64,000 nucleotides of DNA, taken from Alphaproteobacteria bacterium HT1-32. GTDB lineage: Bacteria > Pseudomonadota > Alphaproteobacteria > Rhodospirillales > HT1-32. Each line of letters opens with the position of its first letter. Within the stretch, counting starts at the first letter, position 1. Positions 1 to 9,068 of this stretch are shown piece after piece. The translations under genes were made by a program, and so were the position numbers. The notes beneath the pieces are model-generated. The model had not been told where the DNA came from. It saw nothing but the letters and a program-made list of their open reading frames with translations, and searched no databases. The DNA lies in contig WJPL01000003.1 of NCBI GenBank assembly GCA_009649675.1, forward strand, positions 737,199 to 801,198, given 5' to 3'.

Positions 1-831
1 CAGCAACAGCGGATCCTGTTGCAGGACAGCCTGTAACGCCAGCGACAGAATTGAGAAGGCAATGGCAATGATCAGTCCCAGCACCACTACTGGTCGCCTG
101 CGGAGCAGCAGGAAGACCAGACAAAGCAAACCGATGGCCGTAATGACCAGCGATGTCCGGGATCCGGTGTTCGGCAACACAATCAGGCCGACAATCAAGC
201 CAACCCAGGCCAGCCCCTTCTCACGGTAATAAAACAGCATGAAGACTGACATGAGAATAAGCAGCGTCATCTGCCGGCCCAGCGAATTCTTCTGCCGGTA
301 GATGCCGCTCCAGTCCCCCTGATGGTAGTAGGCTTCCATGGTCCCGATTGACGGAACAAAAATGGCCAGCAGCGCGGAAACAACACCGATTGCTATGAAG
401 GTCGTAACGATGATGCGCAGCAGAACCCTGAATTCAAAACGCAGCGTCAGATAGACCGTCCAGCCGGTAACAAGCACAAACCCGATATATCGGGCTGCCG
501 CCTGTCCGGGTTGTCCGCTCCACAGGATCGAAATGCCAACAAACAGGTAAAAGGCAACAATCGGGATTGCGAGATGATGATCAATCCAGCGAAATCCCCC
601 CCGCATTTTTGTCAGCAGGATACTCCAGCCGACCGCCGTGCCGATGGCCACGAAGAAATCATTGATCTTGAGGCCGCCAACCTCCGGTGCCAGCTTCGGA
701 TCCAGCAGGCCGGAGGCAAACAGAAACACAATGCCCGCCAGCCAGAGCTCGAAACTGCCGGGGTTACGGTCCAGCGCAGCAGAACGCACTTCGCTGGGGT
801 ATCCGCCTTTCTGCTGCTGCCTGACTGCCAT
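1..831 (-). CDS. O-antigen ligase / polymerase-like membrane protein (3' end cut by window)
   Basis: An open frame of 277 codons runs from an ATG at 831 off the left edge without a stop. The product is very hydrophobic, with at least six membrane segments. It carries the motif SGIYRQKNSLGRQM followed by PNTGSRTSLVI, which is typical of the Wzy_C / O-antigen ligase family (WaaL, ExoQ-like polymerases). These proteins polymerise lipid-linked repeat units or transfer glycan at the periplasmic face of the inner membrane. The start overlaps the flippase stop by one base (TAATG), so the two are probably translationally coupled. The catalytic region downstream is outside the window, so ligase and polymerase cannot be told apart. 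Confidence 0.85.
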   Translation of the reverse strand, partial: MAVRQQQKGGYPSEVRSAALDRNPGSFELWLAGIVFLFASGLLDPKLAPEVGGLKINDFFVAIGTAVGWSILLTKMRGGFRWIDHHLAIPIVAFYLFVGISILWSGQPGQAAARYIGFVLVTGWTVYLTLRFEFRVLLRIIVTTFIAIGVVSALLAIFVPSIGTMEAYYHQGDWSGIYRQKNSLGRQMTLLILMSVFMLFYYREKGLAWVGLIVGLIVLPNTGSRTSLVITAIGLLCLVFLLLRRRPVVVLGLIIAIAFSILSLALQAVLQQDPLLL

Positions 832-2294
832 TATATCTTCCAGCCCGTCAATTCGCTCAGTCCGGCAGACCTGCGCCGGAGCGCCATAATGCTAAACAGG
901 ATAGCACCAACGCCAATCTGACCCAACAAACCGGGCCAGCCGGAAACAAACAGGCTGAACACAGCCACCCCCAGAGCCATCATGGCCGACAGGATGATGA
1001 CCGAGAGAAGCTGTGCACCATCCACTGGCATGGGTAATTCCCGCCAGCCGACAGCCACCGATAAAGCCAGCGCCATAAGAGCTGTCAGGCAGGTTGCGGC
1101 GGCAGCCCCCGACAACCCGAGCCAGCGGGTCAGAAACCAAACCGAGACGATTGCCATCACCAGAGACAAAAGACTGATCACAGCCAGTGCGCCGGTCCGG
1201 CGAACCAGCATCAGGGAAATATCGAAATGCTGGCTTCGGATTGCCTCAATCAAAATTGCCAGGGCAGCCAGAGCGACAATGTTTACTGTCACGTCCCCGA
1301 CAAATTCACACCCGAAGATCAGTGGTATCGCAGAGAACGACACAACCATCAGGCCATAAGCCAGAGGGATACCAACCAGCACCAGCCCCAGCCAGTTACG
1401 CCGCCCCAGTTCAAGAACCGTTGCTTTATCACCACGGTCATAAGCTGCTGCCATTCGTGGGTAGGTCACCAGATTAACCAGTGACAGGGGCACGCCGATA
1501 GAGCGACGGGCAAGGTCGTAAGCAACCGTATAAATGCCGACAGCTTCAACACCAAGCAGTGCGGCAATCACAAACCTGTCGACACGCTGTGTGGCAAGCC
1601 GGGCCAGCAGCGAGACAGACAAAGGTGCCCCGTAACGGCAGATTTCGCGCAGTCCGCCAACTGCGGGCAGGCTTTCTCCTGCCTCCGGCGACTTGCGGGT
1701 ATCCGGCCAGATCAGCAGCCCCACAAATCCCGCGATCAGACAACCGGCTGCGTGTCCGTACACCGCCGCTGTCACTGTCGGCCCGAATTCCTGAATGCTG
1801 ACGATGGCCAGTACCAGCGCACCCAGTGATCTCAGAAGAACCAGACCCGCAAAGCGACGTACCCCACCTGTCGCCCGTTGGGCTTCTGCCGTACCGGCGG
1901 CAATCGCCTCACCTGCCGCCATCAGGATTGCGGGCAGGATCAGCCCCGCCACCCAGGCTGGCAGGAGGCCGTTCTTCAGGTCCAGCAGCCGGACTGCGAG
2001 AAAACCGGCAAGCAGGGTGAAACTGATGAGATAGCCGAAAAGCAGACTGCGTTGCAGATCACCCCGACCGGAAGCTGCCGTCGGCAAAAACCGTAGGATC
2101 GAGCTTTCAAGCCAGTGAAACAGGCCATTATGCAGAATCACCGCAGCAGCCTGACAAAGCGCAAACAGGCCAAACATTTCTGGCCCCAGCAGACGGGCAT
2201 AAATGATCAGCGCCGCCAGATTGGCCACAGCCGAGAGCCCCCTGCCCCCGGCAGACCAGACAACCCCGGCCCTGAGCGAAGATTCAGCCGTCAT
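831..2294 (-). CDS. Polysaccharide flippase, Wzx/MATE-like
   Basis: A protein of about 487 residues with roughly 12-14 hydrophobic segments and the N-terminal pattern of Wzx/RfbX-type flippases (RAGVVWSAGGRG, then an LLGPEMFGLFAL segment). Members move undecaprenyl-linked sugar units across the inner membrane. A further upstream in-frame start exists at 2345, but the ATG at 2294 (MTAESSLRAG) is preferred because it overlaps the end of the glycosyltransferase gene by only 11 bases and begins directly at the family's conserved N terminus. It lies between a glycosyltransferase and the ligase/polymerase, as expected for a Wzx/Wzy-type pathway. The substrate cannot be read from the sequence. Confidence 0.85.
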   Translation of the reverse strand: MTAESSLRAGVVWSAGGRGLSAVANLAALIIYARLLGPEMFGLFALCQAAAVILHNGLFHWLESSILRFLPTAASGRGDLQRSLLFGYLISFTLLAGFLAVRLLDLKNGLLPAWVAGLILPAILMAAGEAIAAGTAEAQRATGGVRRFAGLVLLRSLGALVLAIVSIQEFGPTVTAAVYGHAAGCLIAGFVGLLIWPDTRKSPEAGESLPAVGGLREICRYGAPLSVSLLARLATQRVDRFVIAALLGVEAVGIYTVAYDLARRSIGVPLSLVNLVTYPRMAAAYDRGDKATVLELGRRNWLGLVLVGIPLAYGLMVVSFSAIPLIFGCEFVGDVTVNIVALAALAILIEAIRSQHFDISLMLVRRTGALAVISLLSLVMAIVSVWFLTRWLGLSGAAAATCLTALMALALSVAVGWRELPMPVDGAQLLSVIILSAMMALGVAVFSLFVSGWPGLLGQIGVGAILFSIMALRRRSAGLSELTGWKI

Positions 2295-3387
2295 GACCAG
2301 ACGCCCGCAGAAAACCTTCCGCCATGGCACCAACGCTATATGCATCGGCCAACGTCAGAGACTGCCGCGACAGACGTGCCCGAAGCTCCCTGTCATCGCG
2401 CAGGCGGGTCAGCGCAGATCGGATATCCTCCTCGCTTTCCGGATTGAAGAACAACGCATTCCCGGCTTCCGGTTCTCCCGCCACCTCCCGCATCGCCGGG
2501 ATATCAGAGACCGCAATCGGCAATCCCGCACCCGCGGCTTCCAGCGGTGCCAGCCCGAAGCTTTCCCAAAGCGATGGCAGGATGAAAGCATCAGCCGCTG
2601 CGAACAGTCGTCCAAGGTCACGGGGCATGACCTCCCCCAGCAACCGGGTAGTACTATGCTTACCCAGACCGGATATCATCTGCTCAAGACCGGTACGACA
2701 TTCGCCATCACCTGCAATCAGCAGAACCAGCCCCTCAAGCCCGGCCGCAGCCCGGATTAATCGCTGATGATTTTTGACATCCGCCAACCGGCCAACCGTC
2801 ACGATGACACAGATATCTGCGGTAAGGTTGAAGCTCTGCCGGGCCTCAGCCCGTGATCCCGGGAAGACCGGCGGGCGTGCGACCCCATTTGGCACCAGTT
2901 GCAACCGGCGGACATAGCCATCCGGACGATCCTGCAATGCGGCGTGAGTCGTTACAGAATTGGAGATCACGGCGGAATAAACACCGATCGTTCCGAACAA
3001 CAGATCGAGATGACGCGCCATCGCCGGAATACGCGACGGCAGACCCGTCTGGTTTGCACATCTGTTTGGAACGCCGGACAAAGCAGCAAACAGACAACCG
3101 AAAACATTGGCATAATGGCTGTAGGTAATCACCGTCCGCGGGCGTGTCTTGCACAGGCGACACCAGAGCCGGACAAAAATCCGGAGATAATCGAGGGTCC
3201 CGGCAGGTGGATGATCCATCAGGCAAACAACAGCCGCTTCATCCTCGAACGCGCCCCGTTTCCGGTAAAGAAACCATGTCTCCACGGGCAACCCGTCTGA
3301 CAGATAGACACGGGCGTTTTCAATGGCACAACGCTGTGCCCCGCCCGCTTCCATCTGCGTCACGATCTGAACCAGTGAGGTTCGCAT
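2284..3387 (-). CDS. Glycosyltransferase family 4
   Basis: A protein of about 367 residues of GT-B fold type. The N terminus has MEAGGAQRCAIENA, the usual acceptor-side glycine loop of GT4 enzymes. The C-terminal half has VGRLADVKNHQRLI and the E-x7-E donor motif in LWESFGLAPLEAAGAG. It should transfer a sugar from an activated donor to a lipid-linked glycan in the cytoplasm. The ATG at 3387 is chosen: it lies two bases after the stop of the WecG-like gene and starts the conserved region, whereas a longer frame to 3492 would overlap that gene by about 100 bases. The last 11 bases overlap the flippase start. Confidence 0.88.
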   Translation of the reverse strand: MRTSLVQIVTQMEAGGAQRCAIENARVYLSDGLPVETWFLYRKRGAFEDEAAVVCLMDHPPAGTLDYLRIFVRLWCRLCKTRPRTVITYSHYANVFGCLFAALSGVPNRCANQTGLPSRIPAMARHLDLLFGTIGVYSAVISNSVTTHAALQDRPDGYVRRLQLVPNGVARPPVFPGSRAEARQSFNLTADICVIVTVGRLADVKNHQRLIRAAAGLEGLVLLIAGDGECRTGLEQMISGLGKHSTTRLLGEVMPRDLGRLFAAADAFILPSLWESFGLAPLEAAGAGLPIAVSDIPAMREVAGEPEAGNALFFNPESEEDIRSALTRLRDDRELRARLSRQSLTLADAYSVGAMAEGFLRASGHDG

Positions 3388-3389
3388 CT

Positions 3390-4169
3390 CTAGCGCTCTG
3401 ACCGGGTCAGCAGACACCAGGCGGCAATCACATTTGTGACGAGATAACGCCATCCTTTGCCGACCGGGTCCTGCATCAGACGGTACAGCCATTCCAACCC
3501 GGCAGACTGCATCCAGCCGGGGGCACGCTTTTCGGCTCCGGCAAGATGCCCGAACAGGCCGCCACAGGTTTTCAGCCAGCCAACACCTGACAGCTGCTCC
3601 CGCATCAGAACACAGAACCGTTCCTGCTTCGGGCGCCCCAGGCCAACCCAGACGACATCGGGTCTCGTTGCCGCAACTTCTGCTGCAACAGCGGGAAAGT
3701 CCTCATCCGGAAAATAGCCGTCCCTTGATCCGGCGATAATCAGTTCAGGGTATTGATGCCTGACAGCAGCAACCGCAGCTTCTGATGTCTGCCCGTCTGC
3801 GCCGAGGAAATAGAAGCGTAGCCCCTGCTCACTCGCAAGCCGGGCCGCATCATGGAAAAAGTCCGTTGTTGCCGATCGCTCCGGGATTGCCTCGCTGCCG
3901 GTCAGGCGGGAATACAAAACCAGCGGCTGACCATCCGCATGGATGATATCAGCTGCGGCCAGCAGCTCTGAAAAAGCAGGGTCGGTGTGGTTCAGGGCCA
4001 GTGAATGACCATTCGCACTGAAAGCAATCCGGGGATATTGACGGCTTCCGGACCGGGCAGCTTCGCAATCCAGCCGCATCTGCTTTGCCAGCATCTGACG
4101 TGATGCAAGAACCACCGGCAACCCGCCAAGCCGACGCCTTGCCAGACCGTCAGTGACGGCCCCGGGCAT
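3390..4169 (-). CDS. WecG/TagA/CpsF family glycosyltransferase
   Basis: A 259-residue protein that matches the WecG/TagA/CpsF (GT26) family along its length. Visible blocks are SANGHSLALN, ADIIHADGQPLV, ERSATTDFF, WVGLGRPKQE and CGGLFGHLAGAEKRAPGW, followed by GLEWLYRL. These enzymes add N-acetyl-mannosaminuronic acid or a related sugar to a lipid-linked primer at the cytoplasmic face. The start overlaps the stop of the chain-length protein by one base (TAATG at 4167-4171). No initiating polyprenyl-phosphate sugar-1-phosphate transferase is seen in the window, so the primer enzyme must be elsewhere or to the left. Confidence 0.9.
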   Translation of the reverse strand: MPGAVTDGLARRRLGGLPVVLASRQMLAKQMRLDCEAARSGSRQYPRIAFSANGHSLALNHTDPAFSELLAAADIIHADGQPLVLYSRLTGSEAIPERSATTDFFHDAARLASEQGLRFYFLGADGQTSEAAVAAVRHQYPELIIAGSRDGYFPDEDFPAVAAEVAATRPDVVWVGLGRPKQERFCVLMREQLSGVGWLKTCGGLFGHLAGAEKRAPGWMQSAGLEWLYRLMQDPVGKGWRYLVTNVIAAWCLLTRSER

Positions 4170-6385
4170 TACAGCAACCGGTAGAAGATTGAGGGGATAT
4201 AGCGACGACGGCCATTGAAGATCACAGCACTGACATAACCGTCATTTTCCGTCACCCGGTCGCGCAACAGTTCGGCCACCGGCTTGCGGGTACGTTCCGC
4301 CGAAATCACCAGCATGCTGGCATCGGCCCGCTTGCTGACCGTCAGACCGTCATAATTGCGGATCAGCGACGGGGAATCGATAATCACCAGCCGGAAATTA
4401 CCATGCAGCGAATGCCAGAAACGGTCGCTGGTGCTCAGTTGAACTGTCCCGGAAGCCGCAACACTCTCCGGATCAATCCGGCTGACGATAAGGTTTGAAG
4501 CACCCAGCCGATGCAGGGACATATCGACAATCTGACGGCCCTGATCCAGTGCCTGCGAACTGGCCCGCCACAGCGACCGCGTGCTGACGGTGGTATCTTC
4601 AGCAGGTCCGGGATCGCCAAACCGGTCTGACAGTTCTTCGGCAATGACATCGAACTGGCCACGCCCCGATGTGTTCAGGTCAAGCAGCAGCACGTCACCG
4701 GCAATCTGCTGTGCCGCAACCAGCGCAAATTCCCGCGCTATCGTCGACGAGCCTTCACCGGGGGCCGCGCCGACAATCTGCATGATGACGCAATAATCAT
4801 CTGCGATCGGTGGGTCGAGCATGAAATAGAGCCGGTTCATTTCCATGAACAGATTGAGCGGGCCACTGGACCGTTTCTCGTCGATCGCAAAGACATGCAG
4901 GTCAAGAGCCCGATGTGCGCCCTCTGCGCTGATGAAGACCGCACGGCTGATAGCGCGGACATAGATCACAGCAGCAGTCAGACCGATACCGACGATGAAG
5001 GAGAGGAACAGAACCTGTATCCGGATGTTACGGCCTTCAACCGGAACCTGAGCCTGCTCAATGACCCGGATTGTCGGATCTTCGAACGCGCTTTCCAGTG
5101 CCCGCGCCAGACGTTCCTGCTGAACCCTGCCGGCATACTGGGTATAGCTTTCAACCAGCACGATACGTTTCAGCTGCAGCTGGCGGTAGCTGCTTTCCGC
5201 ATCATCGAGATCGCGCAGCTGTTTCTGTGTGATATCAAGGGCGGATTCGAGCGCACCAAGTTTCGCTTCAACCGACTGGCGTTCACCTTCCAGCAGAATG
5301 ATCTGCTGTAACAGTGAGTCGTAGACCGTATTGCGGCCCTTGCGTTCCCGGTCAAGACGGATTGCGCGGAAGGTTTCAAGAATACGACGTGCCACATCAA
5401 GACGCTCATCAATTTCGCGAATGAACCGGCTGCCCTCACGATACCGGTCAGCCAGCCGGGCACGCTCCTGCTCCAGTTGCCGCACGGAATCCATGGCATT
5501 GTTCAGCGCATCCGTGTTGCCGTCTTCGACAAACAAATCGACTGTCTCCGGAATCCGGCTGATCGAACGTTCCAGTTCCGCCACCTTGGCGAACAGCGCC
5601 TCCGTATCGACGCCGGCACCGATCTGCTGGGTTTCAAGCTGATTGTAACGACCGATCAGGGCAGCCCGCTGAACATCCAGATCACTGACTCCGGTCAGTT
5701 CCCGGAGACTTGCCAGACGGGTATCCACATCAACAATTTCACGTTCGAGACGGTTCAGTTCCTCCGTCAGGACTTCCGGCGTGACATCCGAAAAGATATC
5801 CTGACGTTGGGTCAGATACAGTTCGATCAGGATATTCACCAGATCAGCCGCAATCTGTGGTGAGGGATGTTCGTAATTGATCGATATGACGTTGGTACTA
5901 GGAACCAGCTGAATTTCGAGATCCTGATCCAGCTCTTCCGCCGCCTTGATCTTCAGGGTGTTCGGGTCGTCCGGGCCAATACCGGCGGCAATCTTCGGGT
6001 ATATCTTTTCCGGACCAATCCTGTTGACAGCAGCCTCCCGCAGGGCACGACTGCGCAGAATCTGGGCTTCTGCCTGAACAATACGGGCCTGTGCATCAAA
6101 AGACTGACCAAAGCCCGCTGACCCCAACTCACCCCCGGCCACATGTTCACGACTGACCAGCACCAGCAATCGTGCGGTAACGTCATAGATGGTCGGCAGG
6201 AAAAAGCTGGCCGCAATCCCTGCAACAATCGGAATCATCAGGGTCGCCATTACCAGCGACCGGTTATAAAAAATTTCCGTCAGCAGATCTCGCAGGCCAT
6301 AGGCGGGGGGCGCACCGTGGCTACGGCTCTGCTGTCGCCGGCCTTCGGACGAAGCTTGTCCTTTGACGGGTTGCGGCGCGTTCAT
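4169..6385 (-). CDS. Wzc/ExoP-like polysaccharide co-polymerase with degenerate ATPase domain
   Basis: A 738-residue protein with the PCP-2 architecture: membrane segment at about 45-65, a periplasmic Wzz-type region with long coiled coils (about 205-430), a second membrane segment at about 457-477, then a cytoplasmic BY-kinase-like domain. It sets chain length and couples polymerisation to export. The P-loop at 539-548 reads GAAPGEGSST: the lysine expected after GEG is serine (S546). The second motif is weak (DVLLLDLN, 564-571). The C terminus lacks a tyrosine cluster. It is therefore probably not an active tyrosine kinase. Its start diverges from the Wza-like gene, whose proposed ATG is 27 bases away. 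Confidence 0.88.
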   Translation of the reverse strand: MNAPQPVKGQASSEGRRQQSRSHGAPPAYGLRDLLTEIFYNRSLVMATLMIPIVAGIAASFFLPTIYDVTARLLVLVSREHVAGGELGSAGFGQSFDAQARIVQAEAQILRSRALREAAVNRIGPEKIYPKIAAGIGPDDPNTLKIKAAEELDQDLEIQLVPSTNVISINYEHPSPQIAADLVNILIELYLTQRQDIFSDVTPEVLTEELNRLEREIVDVDTRLASLRELTGVSDLDVQRAALIGRYNQLETQQIGAGVDTEALFAKVAELERSISRIPETVDLFVEDGNTDALNNAMDSVRQLEQERARLADRYREGSRFIREIDERLDVARRILETFRAIRLDRERKGRNTVYDSLLQQIILLEGERQSVEAKLGALESALDITQKQLRDLDDAESSYRQLQLKRIVLVESYTQYAGRVQQERLARALESAFEDPTIRVIEQAQVPVEGRNIRIQVLFLSFIVGIGLTAAVIYVRAISRAVFISAEGAHRALDLHVFAIDEKRSSGPLNLFMEMNRLYFMLDPPIADDYCVIMQIVGAAPGEGSSTIAREFALVAAQQIAGDVLLLDLNTSGRGQFDVIAEELSDRFGDPGPAEDTTVSTRSLWRASSQALDQGRQIVDMSLHRLGASNLIVSRIDPESVAASGTVQLSTSDRFWHSLHGNFRLVIIDSPSLIRNYDGLTVSKRADASMLVISAERTRKPVAELLRDRVTENDGYVSAVIFNGRRRYIPSIFYRLL

Positions 6386-6412
6386 TTCAATCCGACAATA
6401 TCACCGATTCGG

Positions 6413-7231
6413 ATGGGTCGGTCTGACCATCCGATATCGGAATTCATCCAGATATCTGACCAGAGGCGATACCTGTTGAAAGACCTATCCTGCAAAATCC
6501 GGACAACCGGGCACGACAAGAAACCGTCTCGTCTTGTTACGCTGTTTGCAGGTTGCGTCATCTTTGCTTTCACCTCTGCGGGATGCTCAACGACAGCCCC
6601 CCAGCAGAGCAGCTCTCGTTTTCTCGCCTGGAGTGACGCCCAGCCTGCCTACAGGCTCCAGACGGGGGATCAATTGAGCATCGTTCACCCCTATTCTCCC
6701 GAATTGAATCAGGATGTCACGATCCTCCCCGATGGCCGGATTGTACTCCCCCTTGTAGGTGCGGCTTCCGCGGCTGACAAAGCTCCGGAGGAACTGGCTC
6801 AAGATCTTGAAAATAAATACCTTTCCGAACTCAAGGAACCCGACATCACTGTCATTCCCCGGACCATAGGCCCGATGAAGTTCGTGGTTGGTGGCGAGGT
6901 AGGAAATCCCGGTATATTTACTTATACAGGCCGAATCGGAGTGGTTGAGGCCTTGTTCACCGCTGGCGGCTTTGAAGACACGGCAAACCGCTCAACCGTC
7001 GCCCTGATCCGTCGCTCCGAAGATGACCAGCCGATGCTGAAAGTCATCGACGTTGCTGCCATCCTCTCCGGCACCGGCACAGAAGCGGACGTACCTCTTC
7101 AGCAATATGATGTACTCTATGTCCCGAAATCGACTGTGGCAGAAGTCGGGACCTGGGTTGATCTCTACATCACCCGGATTCTGCCGTTCAATCGTGGTTT
7201 CAGCTATTCTCTGAACAAGACCCTCGAATAG
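6413..7231 (+). CDS. Polysaccharide export outer-membrane lipoprotein, Wza-like
   Basis: The product has a Poly_export/SLBB architecture: a lipobox at TSAGC (cysteine codon 6584-6586), then YRLQTGDQLSIVHPYSPELN and LPDGRIVLPLVG, then an SLBB part (GPMKFVVGGEVGNPGIF and following). It should form the outer-membrane channel for the glycan built by the divergent operon. The start is uncertain. The ATG at 6413 gives a long n-region before the signal peptide. A TTG at 6475, with AGAGG nine bases upstream, gives a more normal length. A longer open frame to 6143 overlaps the chain-length gene on the other strand and is unlikely. Confidence 0.85.
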   Translation: MGRSDHPISEFIQISDQRRYLLKDLSCKIRTTGHDKKPSRLVTLFAGCVIFAFTSAGCSTTAPQQSSSRFLAWSDAQPAYRLQTGDQLSIVHPYSPELNQDVTILPDGRIVLPLVGAASAADKAPEELAQDLENKYLSELKEPDITVIPRTIGPMKFVVGGEVGNPGIFTYTGRIGVVEALFTAGGFEDTANRSTVALIRRSEDDQPMLKVIDVAAILSGTGTEADVPLQQYDVLYVPKSTVAEVGTWVDLYITRILPFNRGFSYSLNKTLE

Positions 7232-7237
7232 CGTCGC

Positions 7238-7786
7238 TCAGTCAATATTCTCAAGCATCCTGACGATTTCCCGCCGCGCCTTCGCTTCGTCATCTTCAGG
7301 GCGAAAATGCTGATAGGCCAGAACAGCAGCGCGCAGACATTCCTTGTCCGTTGCCGACCTTGACCGGGCATCCAGATAAGCTGCACGTACTGTCCGGATC
7401 ATGCGCGATGACGGGGCAGCATCGACAACCTCCCCGGCAGCGCCACCACCTCGACGTTTCAGCAGAAAGACAATCAGAACACCGGAAGCAGCCCCTGCCG
7501 CATTCACAACCGCATCCATCAGTTCAGCCGTTCGTCCGCCGCCGGAGGCACCCTGAACCACCTCAACCAGCATCCCGCCCAAAATCAGGACTGCCCCGAA
7601 AATCATTGCTCCGGTCAGGCTTCCAACACTGAACCCGGCCAGCAAAGCCGCGACAAAGAAAAAGCTGAAATGCAGAACCTTGTCGTAAGGTGGCATCGCT
7701 TTTGGTACCAGCCCCGGTACAAACAATGCCACAATGCCAAAAATGACCATTGCCCCGATTCCCAGCCGGGCAAGCAGTCTCGCCAT
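7238..7786 (-). CDS. VanZ-like membrane protein
   Basis: A 182-residue protein with four hydrophobic segments and the VanZ-like signature: DKVLHFSFFFVAALLA after the first helix, then VEVVQGASGGGRTAELMDAV and VNAAGAASGV. The C-terminal third (after about residue 110) is soluble, with a basic stretch LLKRRGG and many charged residues, and is longer than in minimal VanZ proteins. The ATG at 7786 is preferred over an upstream in-frame start because AGGGAGGGG lies just before it. VanZ-family function is poorly defined (teicoplanin resistance in one case). It is convergent with the export lipoprotein, six bases from its stop. Confidence 0.8.
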   Translation of the reverse strand: MARLLARLGIGAMVIFGIVALFVPGLVPKAMPPYDKVLHFSFFFVAALLAGFSVGSLTGAMIFGAVLILGGMLVEVVQGASGGGRTAELMDAVVNAAGAASGVLIVFLLKRRGGGAAGEVVDAAPSSRMIRTVRAAYLDARSRSATDKECLRAAVLAYQHFRPEDDEAKARREIVRMLENID

Positions 7787-7889
7787 ATTCCCCTCCCTGT
7801 TCGCCTTCCCTGATGCAGGGTAATCCATACCTGCCAGAAAACCCAAGCGGGTAATGCCAGCCTTACCGGAACAGAGTCAGTTCAGCCCT

Positions 7890-8474
7890 TTATTCAACAC
7901 CGGCGGCACGACGGAACCGGTTCTTCAGCTCTACACCGTCATGGGTAGGCAGAACCCTCGGATCATCCGTCACATCGACACGAATCTGGGCAAAGACCGG
8001 GCCGTCAAGCCCGTGAATCTGCGCCCTCAGCATGTCCAGATCAGCCTCCGTCGAAACCGGCAGAGTCCGCCGGAAGCCACAACCTTCGGCAATCTTTGTC
8101 AGGCTTACGCCGGACGCCGTATGACTGTGCTGCATACCGGTTTCACCATAACGCTGGTTATCGATGACCGCGATCGTGAGATTTCTCGGACGCTGAACAC
8201 CGATGGTTGCCAGTCCGCCAATCCCCATCAGCATCTCGCCATCGCCGGTCAGTACCAGAACCGGCCGGTCCGGTTGTGCCAGTGCCAGCCCCAGTCCCAT
8301 CAGGCTGGCACCCCCCATGGCTCCCCAGAGATAGAAATTCAGATCATGATCGCCGGCAGCGGCCACATCCCAGCAGGCCGACCCGAGACCACAGACAACC
8401 GCCACCTGATCCCTGCCCGCAAGCAGACGGGAGACCGCCGGACGCCGTTTCAGCATTGTTCCGTTGCTTACCAT
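7890..8474 (-). CDS. TPP-dependent decarboxylase, beta subunit (ComE / sulfopyruvate decarboxylase-like)
   Basis: A 194-residue protein equal to the pyrophosphate-binding half of a thiamine-diphosphate enzyme. It has GDG at 77-79 and IDNQRYGETG at 104-113, the GDG-x(about 26)-N metal and TPP motif, and LWGAMGGASLMGLGLALA before it. Size and sequence fit the beta subunit of sulfopyruvate or phosphonopyruvate decarboxylase. The start overlaps the alpha-subunit gene by seven bases, so the two are made together. No coenzyme M or phosphonate genes are nearby, so the true 2-oxo-acid substrate is unknown. Confidence 0.8.
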   Translation of the reverse strand: MVSNGTMLKRRPAVSRLLAGRDQVAVVCGLGSACWDVAAAGDHDLNFYLWGAMGGASLMGLGLALAQPDRPVLVLTGDGEMLMGIGGLATIGVQRPRNLTIAVIDNQRYGETGMQHSHTASGVSLTKIAEGCGFRRTLPVSTEADLDMLRAQIHGLDGPVFAQIRVDVTDDPRVLPTHDGVELKNRFRRAAGVE

Positions 8475-8989
8475 ACCTTCCTCCCGATCATGCGCTGAGA
8501 CATCAGTACCGCCGCACTGCGATTGCCGTTAAAGACAAGGCTGCCGGCGCCATCAACCGTCTCGCATAACTCGTTCGTGTCATCGACCCGGTAAACCAGC
8601 CCGCCCATCATTTCGATAGCCGCACCCGAGTTCTGTCCCATTGGAATCTGCCAGGGATTGAACTCCGCCCATTCACCGCGCTGCGTGACCAGCATGAGCA
8701 GCGGAAACCGGCAAGTCGCCGCCAGTGACAGCATATTGACGCAGTTACCGACACCACTGGACTGCATCAGCAGCACGCCGCGCTCTCCGCCAAGCCAGGC
8801 GCCAGCCAGCAGCGCAATACCTTCTTCCTCCGTCGTCAGAGGAATCGCTTTCATGCTATCTTCGTTGCGACATGATTCAATCAGCCGGGCATGCCCCGCA
8901 TCCGGAACATAGGCAACCTGCCGGATATTCAGTTCGATCAGCTTGGCGAACAGCTGATCCGGCCATTCCATCTGCATTGATCCCTCCAT
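8468..8989 (-). CDS. TPP-dependent decarboxylase, alpha subunit (ComD / sulfopyruvate decarboxylase-like)
   Basis: A protein of about 173 residues equal to the pyrimidine-binding half of a TPP enzyme. The segment IPLTTEEEGIALLAGAWLGG carries the glutamate that activates the cofactor, and LLMQSSGVGNCVNML and PLLMLVTQRGEW follow as in the sulfopyruvate decarboxylase alpha family. It pairs with the beta gene downstream (seven-base overlap). The ATG at 8989 has GGGGAG just upstream; a second ATG at 8977 with GGAGGG before it is also possible. The plus-strand oxidoreductase starts about 80 bases away, so the short space between may hold both promoters. Confidence 0.8.
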   Translation of the reverse strand: MEGSMQMEWPDQLFAKLIELNIRQVAYVPDAGHARLIESCRNEDSMKAIPLTTEEEGIALLAGAWLGGERGVLLMQSSGVGNCVNMLSLAATCRFPLLMLVTQRGEWAEFNPWQIPMGQNSGAAIEMMGGLVYRVDDTNELCETVDGAGSLVFNGNRSAAVLMSQRMIGRKVW

Positions 8990-9068
8990 CTGTCTCCCCA
9001 GTCTGCAAAAGATGATGGCTTCATGCATAAAGCTTGATCCGGCACGGGGGAAGGATCATCTCGATAAC

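Noticed and set aside
5477..6121. Plus-strand open frames within the co-polymerase gene
   Set aside because: They are antisense to a well-supported coding region, and their products resemble no known family.
6143..6412. N-terminal extension of the Wza-like frame
   Set aside because: It overlaps the co-polymerase start on the opposite strand and adds 90 residues before the signal peptide.
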